Positions 1 through 5,159 of a DNA stretch of 7,179 nt are shown one piece after another. A model generated the notes under the pieces. The model saw nothing but the letters and a program-made list of their open reading frames with translations. It ran no database searches and was not told the origin of the DNA. The position numbers and the translations under genes are program-made. Within the stretch, counting starts at the first letter, position 1, and each line of letters begins with the position of its first letter. Source of the stretch: Peptococcaceae bacterium (GTDB taxonomy: Bacteria; Bacillota; Peptococcia; Peptococcales; Peptococcaceae); assembly GCA_900756555.1 (NCBI GenBank), contig CAAEKP010000013.1, positions 1 to 7,179 of the forward strand, given 5' to 3'.

Positions 1-322
1 ATTGCGCTTGTATGTGCCGCCGGTGGAGAAGGATTTGCAGCGGACAAAGGGCTGGCTGAAAAAATATGTAGCGCCGACGGTGGCAGCCATGATGCAGAGT
101 AAGGACGGCGTGGCACGCTTTTTGGAGATGCTGGCAGAGGGGCAGTTTGTGGTGAAGCCGCAGCAGTGGGCACGCATTGCCGATTACAACCGGCAGGTGC
201 AGCATGACACAGCGGTGCAGAATGTTGTGCGGCACAGCTGTGTGCCTTATGTGCAGCAGCTATTGGAGAAAATTATATTGGCTGAGCCGCAGGATAGTCC
301 GCAGTGGCAGATGGCGGGGTAA
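1..322 (+). CDS. C-terminal fragment of an unrecognised protein
   Basis: An open frame enters from the left edge and ends at TAA 320-322. The first in-frame TTG (2-4) has no visible upstream context, so this is best read as the 3' end of a longer gene rather than a gene starting here. About 106 residues are visible. They are soluble in character and rich in Gln, Val, Lys and Arg, with probable amphipathic helices (for example the stretch around KGWLKKYVAPTVAAMM and the final VPYVQQLLEKIIL). I see no membrane segment, no metal-binding cluster and no catalytic motif I can name. Base composition is clearly more GC-rich than the regulator that follows. The stop codon is two bases from the stop of the convergent regulator, with no obvious terminator between them. 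No function is proposed. Confidence 0.6.
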   Translation, partial: LRLYVPPVEKDLQRTKGWLKKYVAPTVAAMMQSKDGVARFLEMLAEGQFVVKPQQWARIADYNRQVQHDTAVQNVVRHSCVPYVQQLLEKIILAEPQDSPQWQMAG

Positions 323-324
323 TA

Positions 325-951
325 CTATTCGCCAAGTTTTATATAAGCGGACAGCCCGTCCATATCGTAAATGACGATGCCTTCTTTTTTGCGCTCTAAA
401 ATATTTTCGTGCGCCAGTTTATTGATGAGCCGAGACACTGACACGGTGTGGATGCCACAAAATTTACTTAACTCCACGTTAGTAAACATAGGATGGAGCA
501 GGTAGGTATTGTTTGATTGTTTGATTGCCAGCATTTTTAAAGCCAGCGCCAGCACGGAGATACCGCCACCTAAGGTATAGGCAATATAGGAAGTGGACCA
601 GAACTCGCACTCATTGACCATTTCCTCCATCAGGCTATAGCAGAGAGCGTTATCTTTTTTTATTTTGTGTTCTACTTCCTGCCAGGGGATTTTGTAGCAG
701 ATACAGTTGGTTTTAGCCACAAAATCCAGAGCCGTTTCTGAGCCAAACTGACGCAGATGTAGACCTAACATTTTACCCGATTGATAGTACTGTAAAATAA
801 TATCTTCCCCGTCTATTGTCGGGTTGACTTTGGCGCAAATACCGTCGATTAGATAATAATTATATTGAATGGCTTCCCCCATTGTAAAAATTTTATCTTT
901 GGGTGCAAAGGTCACTTGGGGAAATTGTTGGAGCCAGGTGTTATCCCACAT
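325..951 (-). CDS. Crp/Fnr-family transcriptional regulator
   Basis: This is a 208-residue protein of normal Crp/Fnr length. Residues about 10-110 look like the cyclic-nucleotide-binding-type beta-roll (KDKIFTMGEAIQYNYYLIDG, then GEDIILQYYQSGKMLGL). A long dimerisation-type helix follows (about 101-142). Residues about 156-202 form a winged helix-turn-helix (FTNVELSKFCGIHTVSVSRL, then a KKEGIVIYDMDGL wing). The beta-roll lacks the RxAT-type cAMP-binding signature I would expect for true CRP, so the effector is unknown. Six cysteines (39, 83, 85, 104, 115, 165) do not form the N-terminal FNR iron-sulphur cluster pattern. The ATG at 951-949 has an SD (GAAAGGA, 967-961) nine bases upstream. The gene is divergent from the transporter at 1097 and probably controls it through the palindrome at 994-1007. 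The family call is firm; the effector and target are inferred. Confidence 0.88.
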   Translation of the reverse strand: MWDNTWLQQFPQVTFAPKDKIFTMGEAIQYNYYLIDGICAKVNPTIDGEDIILQYYQSGKMLGLHLRQFGSETALDFVAKTNCICYKIPWQEVEHKIKKDNALCYSLMEEMVNECEFWSTSYIAYTLGGGISVLALALKMLAIKQSNNTYLLHPMFTNVELSKFCGIHTVSVSRLINKLAHENILERKKEGIVIYDMDGLSAYIKLGE

Positions 952-960
952 AACAATACG

Positions 961-967
961 TCCTTTC
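961..967 (-). promoter_or_regulatory. Ribosome binding site of the Crp/Fnr-type regulator
   Basis: GAAAGGA on the minus strand lies nine bases before the ATG at 951. It sits in the loop of a possible small leader hairpin in which CAATA (975-971) pairs with TATTG (958-954), with the start codon just after the stem. The hairpin is weak, so any effect on translation is speculative. Confidence 0.65.
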
Positions 968-993
968 TGTTATTGCGTAAAATAAGAACTATC

Positions 994-1007
994 ATAACAA
1001 ATGTTAT
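994..1007. promoter_or_regulatory. Palindromic operator, likely Crp/Fnr-type binding site
   Basis: ATAACA-AA-TGTTAT is a perfect 6+2+6 inverted repeat in the intergenic region between a Crp/Fnr-family regulator and a divergent transporter. Its core TAACA-N2-TGTTA matches the published core of the Listeria PrfA box; PrfA is itself a Crp/Fnr-family protein. The site ends 23 bases before the -10 candidate TATTAT (1031-1036). That puts its centre near -42, as for class II activators. The half-site word TGTTATTG occurs twice, at 968-975 and 1002-1009. Binding by the adjacent regulator is an inference. Confidence 0.65.
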
Positions 1008-1036
1008 TGTAAAAATAAATATTTCTGTATTATTAT
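1007..1036 (+). promoter_or_regulatory. Candidate promoter of the transporter gene
   Basis: A poor -35 element (TTGTAA, 1007-1012) and a reasonable -10 (TATTAT, 1031-1036) are 18 bases apart, just downstream of the 994-1007 palindrome. A weak -35 next to an activator site is the layout expected of an activated promoter. The region is AT-rich and an overlapping TATTAT at 1028-1033 is also possible, so the exact hexamer is uncertain. Confidence 0.45.
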
Positions 1037-1081
1037 AGACACATCAAATTTTTGCGCAAAAGAAATCAGATTAATATTTTT

Positions 1082-1087
1082 GAGGTG
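1082..1087 (+). promoter_or_regulatory. Ribosome binding site that fixes the transporter start
   Basis: GAGGTG lies nine bases before ATG 1097. The longer frame from TTG 1052 has no SD and would place this SD inside the coding sequence, so ATG 1097 is preferred. Confidence 0.75.
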
Positions 1088-1096
1088 ACTGTTTCA

Positions 1097-2548
1097 ATGA
1101 CTGCAACAAAGCAAAACAATATGAAATATTGGATTCATACAATCATTGGGCTGATCCTGATGTTTGGGATTCAGCACATTCCACCTGTAGCACCGATTAC
1201 GGAAATCGGGATGCAGATTGGTGGTATTTTTATCGGGGCTATCTATCTTTGGTCTACAGTAGGTACATTCTGGCCTAGTTTGATTGGGATTATTGCCTTA
1301 GCGTTTACGGACTATGCAGATATGAATGTAATGTTCGGTGCATTCACTGGCTTTTTGCCATTAATCATGTTATTCTCCATGATTCTGTTTGGCGCTGTTG
1401 GTGATTGTGGTTTGACTCATTATATTGCCCGTTGGTTCTTAACCAGAAAAGTAATCAATGGCCGTCCGTCTGTGTTCAATTTCTTTATTATGTTAGCGTC
1501 TTTCTTTGTATCCGGCTTTATTGATCCGCTGATGGCGCTGCTGGTATTATGGCCGTCCCTGTATGTAATTTTAGATGAAGTTGGCTATACGGCGAAGGAT
1601 GCTTATTCTAAAATTTTGATTGTAGCAACTTTCTTAGCTGTGGTGTTAGGTCAGTGTACCATGCCATTCTTTGGTGGTCAGTTGGTTATTTTGGGTGCCT
1701 TTGAAGCGGCAACTGGGATTCCAACCAATTATGGTGCGTATATTTTATTTAATATTCTGACCAGTTTAGTCATTATTATTGCTACTGTATTACTGATTAA
1801 ATTTGTACTGCGTCCAGACATGAAAAAAATGGCGAGTATTACTATTGAACAGATTAATAAAAATCCACTGCCACCAATGAATTTACAGCAGAAAATTTAC
1901 GCTATTGCAGGTCTGAGTATCGTTGTATTTGCGCTGACACCATCAATTCTGCCAGCCGATTTAGCTATTGTAAACTGGATGAATCGCTTAAATTTAGTTG
2001 GTTTTACTATGCTGGTTATTGCTATACTGGTTATTATTCAGGTGGATGGGAAACCAGTGTTGGATCCTGTGCATATTTGCAAAGAATATGTAATGTGGGA
2101 TCTGTATCTGTTGGTGGTACTGGCGGTATTCCTGTCCAACTGTCTGTTGGATGATGCTACTGGTATTAAACCATTCCTGATTCAGTTAATGACACCGATT
2201 TTTGAAGGCCGTGGCACAATGTTCTTCATGATATTTATGATTGTTTTTGGTGCGTTGATTACTAACGTAGCTAACAATGCAGTTTCCGGTGCGGTGTTAA
2301 TGCAGATTATCGCAGCGCTGGCACCATCGTTGGGTATTACTAATCCGGCGCCACTAGCTATGACAGTAACTATGGCAATGTTCCTTGCATTGTTAACACC
2401 AGCGGCTTCTCCTTACGCGGCGGTACTACACGCCAACAAGGAGTGGGTGTCTATGGGTGACATCTGCAAATATGGCATTATCTTTATGATTTTATCAACC
2501 ATTCTTTATATTGCAGTTGGTTTACCGCTGGCTAATATTTTATTTTAA
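1097..2548 (+). CDS. SLC13/DASS-like (ion transporter superfamily) membrane permease
   Basis: This is a 483-residue, very hydrophobic protein with about 11-12 membrane segments and only short polar loops. The longest polar stretch, about residues 238-265 (DMKKMASITIEQINKNPLPP), divides it into two halves, as in the two-repeat fold of SLC13/DASS and related anion or sodium-coupled carriers. Conserved-looking re-entrant or substrate-site segments are GQCTMPFFGG (185-194) in the first half and TNVANNAVSG (389-398) in the second, followed by LTPAASPYAAVLHAN (433-447). They occupy positions analogous to the Ser-Asn-Thr-type motifs of DASS carriers, but the exact SNT triplet is not present. The substrate could be a dicarboxylate, sulphate or another anion and cannot be told from sequence. 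Start ATG 1097 is chosen by its GAGGTG SD, removing 15 residues from the longer TTG frame. It is divergent from a Crp/Fnr regulator, suggesting dedicated control, and ends at a strong terminator. Superfamily fairly sure; subfamily uncertain. Confidence 0.72.
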   Translation: MTATKQNNMKYWIHTIIGLILMFGIQHIPPVAPITEIGMQIGGIFIGAIYLWSTVGTFWPSLIGIIALAFTDYADMNVMFGAFTGFLPLIMLFSMILFGAVGDCGLTHYIARWFLTRKVINGRPSVFNFFIMLASFFVSGFIDPLMALLVLWPSLYVILDEVGYTAKDAYSKILIVATFLAVVLGQCTMPFFGGQLVILGAFEAATGIPTNYGAYILFNILTSLVIIIATVLLIKFVLRPDMKKMASITIEQINKNPLPPMNLQQKIYAIAGLSIVVFALTPSILPADLAIVNWMNRLNLVGFTMLVIAILVIIQVDGKPVLDPVHICKEYVMWDLYLLVVLAVFLSNCLLDDATGIKPFLIQLMTPIFEGRGTMFFMIFMIVFGALITNVANNAVSGAVLMQIIAALAPSLGITNPAPLAMTVTMAMFLALLTPAASPYAAVLHANKEWVSMGDICKYGIIFMILSTILYIAVGLPLANILF

Positions 2549-2570
2549 TCGGCCATTGGCACGAGAGCAT

Positions 2571-2627
2571 AAAACGATATGCAATCTGGTATTGAAATGA
2601 TATCAGGTGCATATCGTTTTTTTATAT
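2571..2627. terminator. Bidirectional intrinsic terminator between convergent genes
   Basis: AAAACGATATGCA (2571-2583) pairs perfectly with TGCATATCGTTTT (2608-2620). An inner stem CTGGTAT/ATATCAG (one G-U pair) closes a TGAAATG loop. A T tract follows on the plus strand, and the complementary A run makes it work on the minus strand too. It serves the transporter and the convergent HxlR gene, whose TAA stop (2624-2622) lies inside the T tract. Confidence 0.88.
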
Positions 2628-2960
2628 ATTTTTCTCAAGGATTAGTTTTTGATACTGTGCGCCCCACTGTTCCATAGCGATCAAAATAGGCTCCATAGTA
2701 AATCCCAAGTCAGACAGGGAATATTCTACGCGAGGCGGCACTTCGGGATAGGCTGTGCGGATAATGATACCGTCGGCTTCCAGTGAGCGTAAATTTTCGG
2801 TCAGTACTTTCTGGCTGATGCCGGACAGCGATTTTTGTAATTCGTTGAAACGCCACGGGCGCATACGCAGATTGCGCAGAATCAGCAGTTTCCATTTGCT
2901 GCCGATAATCTGTGCTGTGGTTGCTATCGGGCAGGCAGGTAGTTCTTCTTTTGTCATCAT
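2622..2960 (-). CDS. HxlR-family (MarR-like winged helix) transcriptional regulator
   Basis: This is a 112-residue protein of normal HxlR length. It shows the family layout: an N-terminal ACPI with Cys10, the GSKWKLLILRNL helix (about 21-32), FNELQKSLSGISQKVLTENL as helix-turn-helix (about 39-58), LEADGIIIR, and the wing PPRVEYSLSDLG. Some HxlR proteins (YodB, HypR of Bacillus) use a cysteine at this N-terminal position to sense quinones, aldehydes or disulphide stress; the cysteine is seen here, the sensing role is inferred. An AGGTGA SD (2971-2966) sits 5 bases before ATG 2960 and 8 before ATG 2957, so either ATG could be used. A GTG at 2969 overlaps the SD and is unlikely. It has its own promoter and lies 90 bases downstream of the VOC gene on the same strand, so it may also be read from that gene's promoter. 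Confidence 0.92.
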   Translation of the reverse strand: MMTKEELPACPIATTAQIIGSKWKLLILRNLRMRPWRFNELQKSLSGISQKVLTENLRSLEADGIIIRTAYPEVPPRVEYSLSDLGFTMEPILIAMEQWGAQYQKLILEKNI

Positions 2961-3011
2961 TGTAATCACCTGATTCTAGTTAATAGATTTAAAAGTGTAT
3001 ATTGCTTACGA

Positions 3012-3040
3012 ATATTAGTGCACGATTGGTAAAATGTAAA
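3012..3040 (-). promoter_or_regulatory. Promoter of the HxlR regulator gene, with overlapping inverted repeat
   Basis: On the minus strand TTTACA (3040-3035), a 17-base spacer and TAATAT (3017-3012) make a good sigma-A-type promoter. A short inverted repeat, ATATT-N7-AATAT (2999-3015), overlaps the -10 element and could be an autoregulatory operator. The repeat is only 5+5 in AT-rich sequence, so the operator is less certain than the promoter. Confidence 0.65.
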
Positions 3041-3050
3041 TTTTTGCGGC

Positions 3051-3476
3051 TTACGCTTCTGGTACAGGTTGTTCTTCGGCGGTAATATTCCAGCACACAC
3101 CGAATTGGTCAATCAGCGCAGCATGAAAGGCACTGTAAAAAGTTGTGGTAGGCGGCAGGGTAATGCGCCCTTGTACGCACAGCTGATCAAAGATTTCCTG
3201 CGCTTGCTTTTTGGTGGCTACGGTGACTGTTAATTTTATTGCAGTGCCGCAGGAAACTGGCTCTGCGATTTCATCGGCAAACCAAAAGCCTGTGCCGCAG
3301 ATGGGCATTTCGGCGTGCAAAATCCAATTGGGCAAATTTTCTGGCGGGTTTGTTACGCCTTCCGGGATATAGTCGCCGTAGTGTTGCAGCATTAGGATGG
3401 GTGCGTGAAATACTTTGCCATAAAAATTCAGTGCGTCCTGGCAGTTGCCGGCGAAGGTGAGATATGGAAAAACCAT
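3051..3476 (-). CDS. PhnB-like VOC (glyoxalase/bleomycin resistance superfamily) protein
   Basis: This 141-residue protein opens with PYLTFAGNCQDALNFYGKVF (4-23), the characteristic N-terminal strand and helix of PhnB/DUF-type VOC proteins. It ends with the family's DQFGVCWNI strand (123-131). It has the usual paired beta-alpha-beta-beta-beta modules and the usual length. Members of this group are often called 3-demethylubiquinone methyltransferase-like or PhnB, but most have no proven reaction, and I do not assign one. The ATG at 3476 has a strong AAGGAG SD seven bases upstream. It precedes the HxlR regulator gene on the same strand, separated by that gene's own promoter. Linkage to an HxlR factor suggests, but does not show, a role in detoxification or stress. 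There is no frameshift or truncation. Confidence 0.88.
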   Translation of the reverse strand: MVFPYLTFAGNCQDALNFYGKVFHAPILMLQHYGDYIPEGVTNPPENLPNWILHAEMPICGTGFWFADEIAEPVSCGTAIKLTVTVATKKQAQEIFDQLCVQGRITLPPTTTFYSAFHAALIDQFGVCWNITAEEQPVPEA

Positions 3477-3511
3477 AGAATCGCTCCTTTTTGAGATGGA
3501 TAAGTGAATTC

Positions 3512-3540
3512 ATCTTAGCATATTTATCAGGGAGCGGCAA
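3512..3540 (-). promoter_or_regulatory. Promoter of the PhnB-like gene
   Basis: The minus strand carries TTGCCG (3540-3535), a 17-base spacer and TAAGAT (3517-3512). The base pattern TGC just before the -10 makes it an extended -10 promoter. It is divergent from the queA promoter. Confidence 0.65.
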
Positions 3541-3570
3541 GGGCAAGTTTCATAAAATTTTTTCACCTGA

Positions 3571-3603
3571 TTGCTACAAATCTATCTTTAATTATGCTAT
3601 ACT
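3571..3603 (+). promoter_or_regulatory. Promoter of queA
   Basis: TATACT (3598-3603) preceded by TGC (3595-3597) is a consensus-like extended -10 element. An alternative pairing is TTGCTA (3571-3576) with TATGCT (3593-3598) and a 16-base spacer. The resulting leader is only about 40 bases, too short for a preQ1-type riboswitch upstream of the SD. Confidence 0.6.
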
Positions 3604-3648
3604 AAAGAATCAAAGTGAATGATACTACAGGATTGGAGATAAAAGTTT

Positions 3649-4689
3649 ATGCGTACAGAGGATTTTGATTTTGACCTGCCGGAGGAATTGATTGCCCAGC
3701 ATCCGCTGGAACAGCGTGATCATTCCCGTATGCTGGTGCTGGATAAAACAACAGGGGCGATTACCCATCGTCATTTTAATGATATTCTGGAATATTTGCG
3801 GCCCGGTGATGTGCTGGTGCTGAACAATACTCGCGTAATTCCGGCGCGGCTGTTTGGTGTGAAAAAGGGCGGCACAGCACATATTGAAGTGCTGCTGCTG
3901 AAGCCGGTGGAAAATCAGCCGGATTGTTGGGAAGTTTTAGTGCGTCCGGGCAAACGGGTAAAACAGGGCGCACAGGTGGACTTTGGGGAAGGCCGCATGA
4001 CAGGCACAATCGTGGAAGAAACCGAAGGTGGCCGCATTATGCAGTTTCACTATGACGGCATTTTTAATGAGATTTTGGACGAGTTAGGCACTATGCCGCT
4101 GCCGCCATACATTAAAGAAAAACTGGAAGATCAGGAGCGCTATCAGACTGTCTACGCTAAAGAGCGCGGTTCTGCTGCTGCGCCAACAGCTGGCCTGCAT
4201 TTCACTAAGGCGTTGCTGGAACAGGTGAAAGCAAAAGGCGTGGAAGTGGTGGAAGTGCTGCTGCACGTGGGGCTGGGCACCTTCCGTCCTGTACAGGTGG
4301 ACGATATTCTGGAGCACAAAATGCACAGTGAGTTTTATCGCATCACGCCGGAAGCGGCTGCCAGCATTAACAAAGCGTTGGAGGAAAATCGTAGGGTTAT
4401 TGCGGTGGGTACCACATCCACCCGCACATTGGAGAGTGCAGCCAAAGATGGCCGTGTGGTAGCTGGGGAAGGGGAAACCAGCATCTTTATTTACCCAGGC
4501 TATCAATTCCAGATTTTAAGCGGGCTGATTACCAACTTCCATCTGCCAAAATCCACACTGGTGATGCTAGTCAGTGCATTGGCTGGCAGAGAACATGTTC
4601 TGCACGCTTATGAAGTGGCTGTGCAGGAACGGTATCGTTTCTTCTCCTTTGGTGATGCGATGTTTATTGCCGATCTGGAGCAGAAATAA
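3649..4689 (+). CDS. queA: S-adenosylmethionine:tRNA ribosyltransferase-isomerase QueA
   Basis: This cytoplasmic enzyme transfers and isomerises the ribosyl part of S-adenosylmethionine onto 7-aminomethyl-7-deazaguanine at the wobble position of GUN-anticodon tRNAs. The product is epoxyqueuosine, the penultimate intermediate of queuosine. The protein is full length (346 residues) and shows the family signatures in order: FDFDLPEELIAQHPLEQRD (6-24), NNTRVIPARLFG (59-70), GTMPLPPYI (147-155), GSAAAPTAGLHF (174-185), HVGLGTFRPV (206-215), GTTSTRTLE (254-262), NFHLPKSTL (296-304) and FSFGDAM (332-338). ATG 3649 has a GGAGA SD nine bases upstream, and the N-terminus matches the family. Unlike the common ruvB-queA-tgt order, no tgt follows here; the next feature is the small-peptide locus. 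It appears to be a single-gene unit. I see no clear intrinsic terminator directly after the stop. Confidence 0.98.
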   Translation: MRTEDFDFDLPEELIAQHPLEQRDHSRMLVLDKTTGAITHRHFNDILEYLRPGDVLVLNNTRVIPARLFGVKKGGTAHIEVLLLKPVENQPDCWEVLVRPGKRVKQGAQVDFGEGRMTGTIVEETEGGRIMQFHYDGIFNEILDELGTMPLPPYIKEKLEDQERYQTVYAKERGSAAAPTAGLHFTKALLEQVKAKGVEVVEVLLHVGLGTFRPVQVDDILEHKMHSEFYRITPEAAASINKALEENRRVIAVGTTSTRTLESAAKDGRVVAGEGETSIFIYPGYQFQILSGLITNFHLPKSTLVMLVSALAGREHVLHAYEVAVQERYRFFSFGDAMFIADLEQK

Positions 4690-4787
4690 AAGTATATGAA
4701 AATTGACACAGACAGGCTGGTAAAATGATTGAAGCAGCCGTTCTCGCGATTAGCAAAAAATGAGCCGAAGTGATTGAGATGAAAAAG

Positions 4788-4814
4788 AAGCTACGGACGA
4801 AGAATCCGCAGCTT
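4788..4814 (-). terminator. Hairpin, possible minus-strand terminator upstream of the peptide locus
   Basis: AAGCT-A-CGGA / TCCG-C-AGCTT with a 7-base loop forms a stem. On the minus strand the A-C mismatch becomes a G-U pair and the stem is followed by CTTTTTC, so it would act as a terminator for leftward transcription. On the plus strand no T tract follows. The rest of the stretch from queA to the peptide promoter (4690-4828) holds only very short frames without good SDs. Confidence 0.4.
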
Positions 4815-4828
4815 ATGAATGAAAGTTC

Positions 4829-4857
4829 TTTTCAATGGAACAAATGTATGGTAAAAT
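4829..4857 (+). promoter_or_regulatory. Promoter of the small hydrophobic peptide mRNA
   Basis: TTTTCA (4829-4834), a 17-base spacer and TAAAAT (4852-4857), with TGG before the -10, give an extended -10 promoter. The predicted start is near 4864. The stretch around and after the -10 (TAAAATATA..CAGAGAGTAGTCA) resembles that of the convergent antisense promoter (TAGAATATA..AAGAGAGCAGTCA), suggesting an inverted duplication. Confidence 0.65.
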
Positions 4858-4872
4858 ATAGCGCAGAGAGTA

Positions 4873-4899
4873 GTCACGCTGTTTTGCACAGCGCATGAC
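4873..4899 (+). other. Stem-loop in the 5' leader of the peptide mRNA
   Basis: GTCA-CGCTG, loop TTTTGCA, CAGCG-CA-TGAC folds into a 9-bp stem with a two-base bulge. This stem-loop, plus a few bases, is the segment present in the toxin leader but absent from the otherwise near-identical 5' end of the antisense RNA. Confidence 0.55.
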
Positions 4900-4921
4900 G
4901 GCAATAGACGGCTTGCCCTGT

Positions 4922-4932
4922 AAAGGGGGTGG
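4922..4932 (+). promoter_or_regulatory. Strong SD of the small peptide, in a possible hairpin
   Basis: AAAGGGGGTGG precedes ATG 4937 by four to seven bases depending on alignment. CCCT-GTAA-AGGG (4916-4927) can fold on itself with a GNRA-like loop, so the SD may be hidden locally. The CCCT is also the end of the 4908-4919 arm that can pair with the mRNA 3' end. Confidence 0.65.
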
Positions 4933-4936
4933 TCAA

Positions 4937-5023
4937 ATGGTTACATGGGATGCTTTAACGTGTTTATTTACGTTTGGTATGCTATTGGTGGCTGTGATCA
5001 CCTATTGCACGAGCAAGAAGTAG
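4937..5023 (+). CDS. Small hydrophobic peptide, Hol_Tox-like (TxpA/BsrG-type) candidate type I toxin
   Basis: This 28-codon ORF is too short for usual gene calling. It starts MVTWDALTCLFTFGMLLVAV and ends YCTSKK. It has a short polar start with an aromatic/acidic pair, one membrane-spanning segment (about 7-24) containing the FTFG pattern, and a basic Lys-Lys tail. This is the layout of the putative holin-like toxin family and of Bacillus TxpA/BsrG peptides, which insert into the membrane and stop growth or lyse cells when unchecked. ATG 4937 has a very strong SD. The gene has its own promoter, a leader of about 70 bases, and a terminator at 5159-5190, giving an mRNA of about 325 nt. A convergent antisense RNA covers part of the 3' untranslated region. 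Toxicity is inferred from family and context; homology was judged by eye. A harmless signalling or membrane-modulating peptide remains possible. Confidence 0.75.
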   Translation: MVTWDALTCLFTFGMLLVAVITYCTSKK

Positions 5024-5037
5024 CTTTTTGAGTAAAT

Positions 5038-5080
5038 AAAAAAGTTACCCCGTCTGGCCTGAGAAACTTGACGGGGCAAC
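5038..5080 (-). terminator. Intrinsic terminator of the antisense RNA
   Basis: On the minus strand GTTGCCCCGTC pairs with GACGGGGTAAC around a 15-base loop and runs into six T residues (5043-5038). In the antisense RNA the one imperfect position is a G-U pair; in the plus-strand RNA it is an A-C mismatch with no T tract following. The structure therefore looks selected for the minus strand. Confidence 0.85.
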
Positions 5081-5124
5081 CTAGATACGTATTCTGAGGG
5101 CAAGCCGTTGACTGCTCTCTTGTT
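5038..5124 (-). ncRNA. Candidate antisense RNA antitoxin (about 87 nt)
   Basis: A promoter with near-consensus hexamers (5131-5159) and the terminator at 5080-5038 define a minus-strand transcript of about 87 nt starting near 5124. It lies entirely within the 3' untranslated part of the peptide mRNA, as RatA does for TxpA and SR4 for BsrG. Such antitoxins pair with the mRNA and lead to its degradation or block its translation. Its first 28 or so bases (AGAGAGCAGTCA then ACGGCTTGCCCT) nearly repeat blocks of the toxin leader, so it could compete with that leader for the same 3' arm. No reading frame of note is present. Transcript ends are predicted from promoter and terminator geometry only. 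Confidence 0.7.
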
Positions 5125-5130
5125 ATTTAT

Positions 5131-5159
5131 ATTCTAACATAGTGAAAAATATTCGTCAA
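5131..5159 (-). promoter_or_regulatory. Promoter of the antisense RNA
   Basis: On the minus strand TTGACG (5159-5154), a 17-base spacer and TAGAAT (5136-5131), with TGT just upstream of the -10. It is closer to consensus than the sense promoter, as expected for an antitoxin RNA made in excess. Confidence 0.8.

Larger units (their letters stand above)
4865..5120. repeat. Interrupted inverted repeat joining the ends of the peptide mRNA
   Basis: Plus-strand blocks 4865-4876 (AGAGAGTAGTCA) and 4908-4919 (ACGGCTTGCCCT) are complementary to the adjacent blocks 5109-5120 (TGACTGCTCTCT) and 5097-5108 (AGGGCAAGCCGT). That is 24 positions, one of them a U-G pair in RNA. On the left side a 31-base insert containing the 4873-4899 hairpin separates the two blocks. 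The coordinates span both arms and the peptide gene between them. Confidence 0.8.

Noticed and set aside
1052..1096. TTG start extending the transporter by 15 residues
   Set aside because: There is no SD upstream and the extension contains the clear GAGGTG SD of ATG 1097.
3604..3648. Possible preQ1 riboswitch in the queA leader
   Set aside because: The leader is about 40 bases and shows no preQ1-I-like stem followed by an A-rich tail overlapping the SD.
4084..4506. 140-codon minus-strand frame inside queA
   Set aside because: The opposite strand is unmistakable QueA; this frame has no recognisable domain.
4703..4730. Perfect TTGACA hexamer after queA as a promoter
   Set aside because: The only good -10-like word (TAAAAT) is 12 bases away and the 17-base position reads TGATTG, so it is not a convincing promoter.
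4780..4899. 39-codon frame MKKKLRTKNPQLM... upstream of the peptide gene
   Set aside because: It has only a weak SD and runs through the sense promoter, the predicted transcription start and the leader stem-loop; the regulatory reading explains the sequence better.
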